A DNA stretch of 5,037 bases from Rhizobium sp. LCM 4573 (GTDB lineage: Bacteria; Pseudomonadota; Alphaproteobacteria; Rhizobiales; Rhizobiaceae): the NCBI RefSeq assembly GCF_001854865.1, contig NZ_MDDW01000026.1, positions 341,687-346,723 on the forward strand, in the 5' to 3' direction. The notes under the pieces were generated by a model, which saw only the letters and a program-made list of their open reading frames with translations, ran no database searches and was not told the DNA's origin. A program made the translations under genes and the position numbers. Positions 1 through 5,037 of this stretch are shown here, piece after piece (positions within the stretch are counted from its first letter, which is position 1; each line of letters starts with the position of its first letter).

Positions 1-445
1 CGGCGTCAGCAAATCAAGGGTCGTCTACGATCACAAGAGCAAGAGTGCGCTCCTGGAGGCGCTCATCGATCGGCACGTTCAATCGGACCTGGCCCATCTT
101 GAAAGCTGCGTGGCAGAGAGCGCGCACACGCCTCACCCGGAGCTTTTCGGCAGGATCGCCTCGGCGGAGAGTGCATTCGACGAGACGGAGCGCGCCGTCG
201 CGATGGCTATCACCGCCTCGATGTCCAGCGAGAAGGGCCTCCAGAAGATCATGCGTGATTGGATTGCGAGGGACCTCGCCGCGATGGCGGCCGGTGCGCG
301 CCCACGGGCCGCGCTCATGGCCTATCTCGCGTTATCCGGATTCTACTGTACGGAACTGTTTGGCCTCCATAATTGGCCCGAAGCGGAACGTCAGGGAATC
401 CTCGACAGCATCCGCAATATTTACACCTCCTTTTCAGAAACCTGA
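1..445 (+). CDS. TetR/AcrR-family transcriptional regulator, 3' part (5' end outside window)
   Basis: The frame is open from the left edge (first full codon at base 2) to TGA at 443-445, giving 147 visible residues. TetR proteins are usually about 190-220 aa, so roughly 40 N-terminal residues are missing. The visible part begins in the DNA-binding helix-turn-helix with GVSKSRVVYDHKSKSALLEA, which matches the family pattern of recognition helix, then Y-x-H, then KSK-x-x-L and helix 4. The remainder is helical and would form the ligand-binding and dimer domain; it contains LSGFYCTELFGLHNW near the C-terminus. The usual Phe after Y-x-H is absent. The gene lies 24 nt upstream of the adaptor gene in the same direction. 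By analogy with AcrR, BepR and IfeR it probably represses this pump and is released by a hydrophobic ligand; that role is inferred. The TetR family call is firm, but the ligand cannot be read from the sequence. Confidence 0.92.
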   Translation, partial: GVSKSRVVYDHKSKSALLEALIDRHVQSDLAHLESCVAESAHTPHPELFGRIASAESAFDETERAVAMAITASMSSEKGLQKIMRDWIARDLAAMAAGARPRAALMAYLALSGFYCTELFGLHNWPEAERQGILDSIRNIYTSFSET

Positions 446-458
446 TCTCCTCTCCATT

Positions 459-462
459 AGGA
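459..462 (+). promoter_or_regulatory. Shine-Dalgarno site of the adaptor gene
   Basis: AGGA lies 7 nt before the ATG at 470, inside the 24-nt gap after the TetR stop. It supports that ATG as the start of the adaptor. The gap is too short to hold both a promoter and an operator, so transcription most likely comes from upstream, through or before the regulator gene. Confidence 0.6.
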
Positions 463-469
463 CAAGACC

Positions 470-1663
470 ATGTTCAGCATTACCGGACAGCCACGTAGCA
501 AGGCGTTGCTGGCAGCCACCCTCGCCCTTTCCCTCATTTCGGCTCCGGCCATGGCGCAGTGGGGAGATATGCCGCCGCCCGTCGTCGGCGTCTTCGAACT
601 CAAAGCCCACCCCGTACCGGTCATCAACGAGCTGCCGGGTAGGATCGCGGCCACCCGCGTTTCCGAGGTCCGGGCGCGGGTTTCCGGCATCCTGCAGGAG
701 CGGGTCTTCGAGCAGGGCGCGCTCGTGAAAGAAGGCGATGTCCTCTATCGCATCGATCCTCGACTCTTCAGGGTCCGGGTCGCAAGCGCGGAGGCTTCCC
801 TGCAGCGCGCCAAGGCGACGCAGGCGAACGCCCGGCAACAGCTGGAGCGCCAGCGGACGCTCAGGGAGCGCAATGTCGCCACCGGGATCGAGTTCGACAC
901 CGCGGCCGTCGCCCTCGCGCAGGCAGATGCCGACGTCGCGCTCGCCGAGGCTGCCCTGGATGAAGCCAAGATCAACCTCGATTACACGGAAGTGCGTGCG
1001 CCGATCACCGGCGTCATCGGCGGGGCGCTCGTCACCGAGGGCGCGCTGGTCACCGCCGACGGCACGTCCAACCTCGCGCTGATCCAGCAGGTCGATCCCG
1101 TCTATGCCGACTTCACGCAATCGGCGCAGCAGCTTCTGGATCTCAAGCGGGCAGTCTCCTCTGGCAAGCTTGCCAGCACTGTACCGGGAGAGGCGCGCGT
1201 GGAGCTCGTCTTCGACGACGGTTCCGTCTACCAGGAGCCGGGCCGGCTGTTGTTCGCCAGCGCCAACGTCGATCCCAATACCGGGCAGGTGACCTTGAGA
1301 GCCGAGTTCCCGAACAGGAACGGCGAGCTTCTTCCGGGCATGTATGTGCGGGTGCGGATCGAACAGGCGGTCCGCCAGGATGCACTGACCGTCCCGCAGC
1401 GCGCCGTGGTGCGAAACGAGACGGGGCAAGCGCAGGTCTATGTGGTGGGCGAAGGGGACACAGCCGAGATTCGCAATGTGACGCTCGGCCAGTCACTGGG
1501 TTCCGAATGGATCGTCGAGTCGGGCCTTAACAGTGGCGAAAAGGTCGTCGCGGACGGGGTGCAGAAGGTTCAGCCGGGAAGCAAGGTCGTACCTGAACCG
1601 TGGCAGCCCTCGAGCGCCCCGAACAGCAACTGGGAAGCCGCTTCCGGCCAGGCTTCGGAGTAA
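470..1663 (+). CDS. Efflux RND transporter periplasmic adaptor subunit (membrane fusion protein, AcrA/MexA type)
   Basis: A 397-aa adaptor that would link the inner-membrane RND pump to a TolC-like outer-membrane channel. A Sec signal peptide covers residues 1-29: a basic start, a hydrophobic stretch and an A27-M28-A29 cleavage site. The protein has no cysteine, so it is not a lipoprotein, unlike AcrA and MexA. Domains in order: first half of the lipoyl/barrel-sandwich domain, about 64-104 (VRARVSGILQE, then V-x-E-G-D-V-L-Y-R-I-D-P); an alpha-helical coiled-coil hairpin, about 105-172, rich in Ala, Gln and Arg; second lipoyl half, about 173-208 (RAPITGVIGG); beta-barrel, about 209-300, including NGELLPGMYVRV; and a membrane-proximal domain, about 301-375, followed by a polar tail. 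The hairpin tip carries R127, L131 and T138 in the spacing of the RLS motif that contacts TolC. The length is normal for the family. The ATG at 470 has an AGGA site and opens directly into the signal peptide. The gene ends 6 nt before the permease gene, as expected for partners of one complex. Confidence 0.97.
   Translation: MFSITGQPRSKALLAATLALSLISAPAMAQWGDMPPPVVGVFELKAHPVPVINELPGRIAATRVSEVRARVSGILQERVFEQGALVKEGDVLYRIDPRLFRVRVASAEASLQRAKATQANARQQLERQRTLRERNVATGIEFDTAAVALAQADADVALAEAALDEAKINLDYTEVRAPITGVIGGALVTEGALVTADGTSNLALIQQVDPVYADFTQSAQQLLDLKRAVSSGKLASTVPGEARVELVFDDGSVYQEPGRLLFASANVDPNTGQVTLRAEFPNRNGELLPGMYVRVRIEQAVRQDALTVPQRAVVRNETGQAQVYVVGEGDTAEIRNVTLGQSLGSEWIVESGLNSGEKVVADGVQKVQPGSKVVPEPWQPSSAPNSNWEAASGQASE
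1656..1660 (+). promoter_or_regulatory. Shine-Dalgarno site of the permease gene, inside the end of the adaptor gene
   Basis: CGGAG lies 9 nt before the ATG at 1670 and overlaps the last sense codons of the adaptor gene. This suggests translational coupling of adaptor and permease. It favours the ATG at 1670 over the in-frame ATG at 1679, and the resulting N-terminus (MAQMFIRRPILAW) matches the usual RND start. Confidence 0.6.
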
Positions 1664-1669
1664 GATCAC

Positions 1670-4600
1670 ATGGCACAAATGTTCATCCGCAGGCCGATCC
1701 TGGCCTGGGTTTTCGCGCTGTTCATTTCGATTGCCGGAGTGATTGCGATCCCGTTCCTGCCGATCGCGCAGTACCCGAAGGTCGCGCCGCCCCAGCTCAC
1801 CATCTCGACGTCCTATCCCGGCGCCTCGCCCCAGGAAATCTATCAGGGGGTCACCCGCCAGATCGAGGAAGAGCTGAACGGCGTCGAAGGGCTCATGTAT
1901 TTCGAGTCCACATCGGACAATTCCGGCTCGGTCAGCATCAACGCGACCTTCCGGGCCGGCACGAATATCGATCAGGCTTCGGTGGACGTACAGAACGCGA
2001 TCCGTCGCGTCGAGGCTCGTCTGCCGGCCACCGTGCGCACCCAGGGCATCAACGTCGAAGAGGCCAGTTCCGGCTTTCTCATGATCGTATCGCTGACCTC
2101 GACCGACGGCAGCCGCGACGAGGTGGCACTTGGTGACTATATCAACCGCAACATCATCGGCGAAATTCGCCGGCTCCACGGCGTCGGTCGGGCGCAGCTC
2201 TTTGCAAGCCAGCGGGCGCTGCGCGTCTGGATCGATCCCGACAAGATGGTCGGTCTCAACCTGACTTCGGAAGACATCAGCGCAGCAATCTCCGCCCAGA
2301 ACGCCCAGGTGGCCGCCGGCCAGATCGGCGCCAGACCCAATCCCATCTCACAGGATCTCACCGCCACCGTGCTCGTCCAGGGTCAGTTGACCACGGTCGA
2401 GCAGTTCGGAGATATTATCCTTCGCGCCAATCCGGACGGCTCCACCGTGCGGCTGAGGGATGTCGCCCGCATTGAGGAAGGTTCGGAATCCTACAACTTC
2501 ACCACGCGTCTGAACGGGCAGCCGAGCGCGGCCGTCGCCATCCAGCTCTCCTCCACGGGAAATGCCGTCGCCGTCTCGGAGGCGGTGCAGGCCAAGATGG
2601 AGGAGCTGAAGAGGTTTTTCCCTTCCGGTGTGGAATACTCCGTCCCCTACGACACGAGCCCGTTCGTTTCGGCATCCATTGAGAAGGTGATCCACACGCT
2701 GATCGAGGCCGTCGTCCTCGTCTTCGTGGTGATGTTCATCTTCCTGCAGAACTTCCGCTACACGGTGATCCCGACCCTCGTGGTTCCCGTCGCGCTCTTG
2801 GGCACATGTGCCGTCATGTATGCGACCGGTTTCTCGATCAACGTGCTCACCATGTTCGCCATGGTGCTGGCGATCGGCATTCTCGTAGATGACGCGATCG
2901 TCGTCGTGGAGAATGTCGAGCGCATCATGGCCGAGGAGGGCCTGTCTCCGAAGGCCGCCACGAAAAAGGCAATGGGCCAGATCACGGGCGCGATCCTTGG
3001 CATCACGCTCGTGCTGTCATGCGTCTTCATCCCGATGGCGTTTTTCCCGGGCTCGACCGGCATCATCTATCGGCAGTTCTCGCTGACAATGGTCGCTTCG
3101 ATCCTGTTCTCGGCCTTCTTGGCCCTGTCCCTGACGCCCGCGCTGTGCGCCACCTTCCTGAAGCCGATCAAGCATGGCCATCACGAGAAGAAGGGCATCG
3201 GCGGCTGGTTCAACCGCAGCTTCGACCGGCTGACATCAGGCTATTCGAAGTCGGTCACGGGCATGGCGCGCCGGGCGGGTCGGATGATGGTCGTCTATCT
3301 CGCGCTCGTCATCGGTCTCGGCTACCTCTTCGTGAATCTTCCATCCGCCTTCGTGCCCGATGAGGACCAGGGCTTCCTGATCGTCGATATCCAGGGACCG
3401 CCGGAAGCAAGCGCGAACCGCACGATCGAGTCCATCAAGCAGATCGAGGCGATCTTCAAGGCCGAACCTGCCGTCGAAAACGTCGTGGCGATCCAGGGCT
3501 TCAGCTTCTCGGGCAACGGTGCGAACGCCGCTCTCGCCTTCGTGACGCTGAAGGATTGGGCCGAACGCGGCGAAGGAAACTCCGTCCAGGAGATCGCCGA
3601 CCGCACGAATATGAAGCTTTTCGGCTTGAAGGATGCAACTACGTTCGCATTGTCGCCGCCTCCGATCGAGGGCTTCGGAACGACCGGCGGCTTCTCGTTC
3701 CGTCTTCAGGACCGTGGCGGCCAGGGCCAGGCGGCGCTCGCCAAGGCGGCGGCGGAACTGATGGCGAAAGCCGGACAGAGCCAGGTGGTGACGGGGCTTC
3801 GTATCGAGGGCATGCCCGATGCGGCCCAGGTCCTGTTGGTCATCGACCGCGAGAAGGCCAACACTTTCGGCATCTCGTTTTCCGACATCAACAACGCGAT
3901 CACGGCCAATCTCGGCTCGTCGTATATCAACGACTATCCGAATGCCGGACGCATGCAGCGCGTCATCGTGCAAGCCGATGACCGCGCCCGCCTGCAGATC
4001 GAGGATGTCCTGAAGATCAACGTGCGTAACGCCAATGGCGGAATGGTCCCCCTCTCCTCGTTCGCGATTGCACAATGGCAGAAGGGTGCGCCGCAGATCG
4101 TCGGCTACAACGGTTATCCGACCATCCGCATCGCCGGCGCGCCTGCTCCGGGTCAATCTTCCGGTGCGGCGATTACCGAAATGGAAAGGTTGGCGACCGA
4201 GCTGCCGGAAGGTTTCGGTTTCGAATGGTCCGGTCAATCGCTGGAGGAAATCACCTCGGGCAACCAGGCGCCGTTCCTGTTCGGCCTCAGTATCCTCTTC
4301 ATCTTCCTGCTGCTTGCCGGTCTCTATGAAAGCTGGTCGATCCCGCTTTCCGTGATGCTGGTCGTGCCGCTCGGCGTCATAGGATCGGTCCTTGCCGTCA
4401 TGCTGCGCGACATGCCGAACGATATCTACTTCAAGGTGGGTCTGATCGCGATCATTGGCCTCTCGGCGAAGAACGCTATCCTGATCGTGGAGTTCGCAAA
4501 GGACTACTACGCGGAGGGCAAGTCGCTTCTGGAATCGGCCGTGGACGCGGCCAGGGTCCGCTTCCGGCCGATCATCATGACCTCGCTCGCGTTCACGCTC

Positions 4601-4822
4601 GGTGTCGTTCCGCTGGCGATCGCGACTGGTCCGAGTGCCGCGAGCCAGAACGCGATTGGCACCGGCGTTCTGGGCGGAATGATCTCCGCTACCGTGCTGG
4701 CGATCTTCTTCGTCCCGGCCTTCTTCGTATTCGTCCTCAAGGTGATGCGGACGAAGCGCCCGGCCGAAGACGATGATGCGGAAACTGCCGCCGTTTCCGC
4801 ATCGACCGCCGCCCATCCCTAA
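1670..4822 (+). CDS. Multidrug efflux RND transporter permease subunit (HAE1 family, AcrB/MexB type)
   Basis: A 1050-aa inner-membrane drug/proton antiporter, full length for the family (AcrB is 1049 aa) and intact. It has two halves, each with six membrane segments: TM1 about 10-28; TM2-TM6 between 340 and 495; TM7 about 537-557; TM8-TM12 between 868 and 1024. Large periplasmic loops (29-339 and 558-867) hold the porter and docking domains. The proton relay is complete: D407 and D408 in GILVDDAIVVVENVER, K934 in GLSAKNAILIVEFAKD, then R964 and T971 (AcrB D407, D408, K940, R971, T978). Drug-pocket residues F136, Q176, F178, Y327, F611, F613 and F624 match AcrB F136, Q176, F178, Y327, F615, F617 and F628. 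AcrB F610 is V606 and R620 is N616 here. A glycine-rich switch loop lies at 610-619, and the intermonomer docking loop (AQNAQVAAGQIG) at about 209-220. The C-terminus is a short acidic cytoplasmic tail. It works as a trimer with the upstream adaptor. Relatives with a similar gene pair include AcrB, BepE and IfeB, but I cannot say which is closest. Substrates are unknown. Confidence 0.98.
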   Translation: MAQMFIRRPILAWVFALFISIAGVIAIPFLPIAQYPKVAPPQLTISTSYPGASPQEIYQGVTRQIEEELNGVEGLMYFESTSDNSGSVSINATFRAGTNIDQASVDVQNAIRRVEARLPATVRTQGINVEEASSGFLMIVSLTSTDGSRDEVALGDYINRNIIGEIRRLHGVGRAQLFASQRALRVWIDPDKMVGLNLTSEDISAAISAQNAQVAAGQIGARPNPISQDLTATVLVQGQLTTVEQFGDIILRANPDGSTVRLRDVARIEEGSESYNFTTRLNGQPSAAVAIQLSSTGNAVAVSEAVQAKMEELKRFFPSGVEYSVPYDTSPFVSASIEKVIHTLIEAVVLVFVVMFIFLQNFRYTVIPTLVVPVALLGTCAVMYATGFSINVLTMFAMVLAIGILVDDAIVVVENVERIMAEEGLSPKAATKKAMGQITGAILGITLVLSCVFIPMAFFPGSTGIIYRQFSLTMVASILFSAFLALSLTPALCATFLKPIKHGHHEKKGIGGWFNRSFDRLTSGYSKSVTGMARRAGRMMVVYLALVIGLGYLFVNLPSAFVPDEDQGFLIVDIQGPPEASANRTIESIKQIEAIFKAEPAVENVVAIQGFSFSGNGANAALAFVTLKDWAERGEGNSVQEIADRTNMKLFGLKDATTFALSPPPIEGFGTTGGFSFRLQDRGGQGQAALAKAAAELMAKAGQSQVVTGLRIEGMPDAAQVLLVIDREKANTFGISFSDINNAITANLGSSYINDYPNAGRMQRVIVQADDRARLQIEDVLKINVRNANGGMVPLSSFAIAQWQKGAPQIVGYNGYPTIRIAGAPAPGQSSGAAITEMERLATELPEGFGFEWSGQSLEEITSGNQAPFLFGLSILFIFLLLAGLYESWSIPLSVMLVVPLGVIGSVLAVMLRDMPNDIYFKVGLIAIIGLSAKNAILIVEFAKDYYAEGKSLLESAVDAARVRFRPIIMTSLAFTLGVVPLAIATGPSAASQNAIGTGVLGGMISATVLAIFFVPAFFVFVLKVMRTKRPAEDDDAETAAVSASTAAHP

Positions 4823-4828
4823 CCAGGA

Positions 4829-4850
4829 CGGGCGGCAACGCCCGCTTCTT
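4829..4850 (+). terminator. Probable intrinsic terminator of the efflux operon
   Basis: Seven bases after the permease stop, CGGGCG (4829-4834) pairs perfectly with CGCCCG (4839-4844) around a GCAA tetraloop of the stable GNRA class. CTTCTT follows. The stem is short and the T tract is weak and interrupted, so termination may be incomplete or Rho-assisted. The hairpin sits between the convergent permease and ankyrin genes. On the - strand the hairpin is not followed by a T run, so it probably acts only on the efflux transcript. Confidence 0.5.
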
Positions 4851-4865
4851 ACCCTCCCTCGACCA

Positions 4866-4910
4866 TCTCACCGGAAGCGTTCGAAAACTGCTATCGCGCG
4901 TCCGGTGGGA
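4866..4910. repeat. Imperfect 10-bp inverted repeat with 25-nt loop
   Basis: Bases 4866-4875 (TCTCACCGGA) pair with 4901-4910 (TCCGGTGGGA), with one G-U wobble and seven perfect consecutive pairs in the core (CACCGGA/TCCGGTG). The loop contains the palindrome TTCGAA. No T tract follows on either strand, so it is not a typical intrinsic terminator. It lies just past the ankyrin reading frame as it stands, over the part that would be coding if the apparent frameshift were repaired. The function is unknown, and a chance repeat is possible. Confidence 0.3.
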
Positions 4911-4919
4911 AGGATTTCC

Positions 4920-5037
4920 TCAATCTCTCGATACCCCTCGCTGACGTGCATGCTGCAGCGGCATGACGCCGTCCCTGTCGGCAAGATTGACGTTCGCCCC
5001 GGCCTTGATCAGAAGCTCCACGATCTGCTGATGCAGC
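4920..5037 (-). CDS. Ankyrin-repeat protein, C-terminal end only (5' part outside window; last repeat apparently frameshifted)
   Basis: Read on the - strand from base 5036, the frame gives 38 residues to a TGA at 4922-4920. HQQIVELLIKAGANVNLADR followed by DGVMPLQHARQRG fits the ankyrin consensus: helix 2 I-V-x-L-L-x-x-G-A, the N-V-N-x-x-D turn, D-G-x-x-P-L (Leu or Thr before P in most repeats, Met here) and the next helix A-x-x-x-G. Ankyrin repeats are protein-binding scaffolds, so no specific role can be given. After RQRG the frame reads VSRD and stops. Shifting by one base at the G run (CCCC at 4934-4937 on the + strand) instead gives GYREIEEIL, the expected second helix of the repeat, and then runs to a TGA at 4870-4868. 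The gene therefore looks truncated by a one-base insertion, or the sequence carries an error there. It converges on the efflux operon and is probably unrelated to it. Confidence 0.7.
   Translation of the reverse strand, partial: LHQQIVELLIKAGANVNLADRDGVMPLQHARQRGVSRD

Noticed and set aside
446..469. Possible operator or promoter between the TetR and adaptor genes
   Set aside because: Only 24 nt are available. There is no inverted repeat and no -10/-35 pair, only an AGGA ribosome site.
45..728. A 227-aa + strand open frame across the end of tetR and the start of the adaptor gene
   Set aside because: It is rich in Arg, Ser and Pro with no domain, typical of a shifted frame in GC-rich DNA. It conflicts with two well-supported genes.
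434..1429. A 331-aa open frame on the - strand over the adaptor gene
   Set aside because: It has the same in-register antisense cause as the frame over the permease gene. The + strand frame has a signal peptide and all adaptor domains.
1493..2179. A 228-aa open frame on the - strand spanning the adaptor-permease junction
   Set aside because: It is also in codon register with the + strand genes, has no recognisable domain, and would cross a tight operon junction.
3236..4816. A 526-aa open frame on the - strand inside the permease gene
   Set aside because: Its codons are the exact reverse complements of the permease codons. In that register stops arise only from sense TTA, CTA or TCA, which this GC-rich gene avoids. 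The translation is very rich in Arg, Asp and Glu and resembles no family I know.
4949..4965. Small inverted repeat CATGC...GCATG around CTGCAG
   Set aside because: It is only 5 bp long, lies within ankyrin coding sequence and fits the repeat codons, so it is likely chance.
1..5037. CRISPR array, tRNA/rRNA gene, insertion sequence or phage element
   Set aside because: I saw no spaced direct repeats, no tRNA-like or rRNA-like sequence, no transposase and no terminal repeats. Almost all of the window is explained by the efflux operon and the ankyrin gene end.

Overview
The window is a stretch of GC-rich bacterial chromosome. Its codon use avoids TTA, CTA and TCA: not one occurs in the roughly 527 codons of 3236-4816. 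Together with the protein sequences this suggests an alphaproteobacterium, most likely of the Rhizobiales type (Rhizobium/Agrobacterium/Brucella relatives). That placement is inferred from style, not from a database match.

Layout from left to right: (1) the 3' part of a TetR-family repressor gene, + strand, ending at 445, with its N-terminus outside the window; (2) after 24 nt, a complete periplasmic adaptor (membrane fusion protein) gene at 470-1663; (3) after 6 nt, a complete 1050-aa RND/HAE1 multidrug efflux permease gene at 1670-4822; (4) a GC-rich hairpin at 4829-4850 that probably ends the operon; (5) on the - strand, running in from the right edge, the 3' end of an ankyrin-repeat gene whose last repeat looks frameshifted at a four-base C run (G run on the coding strand).

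The three + strand genes lie in the same reading frame, are closely packed and read as one operon. The expected arrangement is a proton-driven pump trimer in the inner membrane (RND), a periplasmic adaptor hexamer, and a TolC-like outer membrane channel encoded elsewhere. The TetR protein is the likely local repressor. This is the AcrAB/MexAB/BepDE/IfeAB style of system. The permease keeps the full proton-relay set (D407, D408, K934, R964, T971) and most of the aromatic drug-pocket residues, so it should be functional. It differs from AcrB at several deep-pocket positions, which points to a different substrate range.

I see no undescribed system here. The points most worth a second look are the frameshifted ankyrin end, the drug-pocket substitutions, and the co-directional regulator with an unusual DNA-binding helix.
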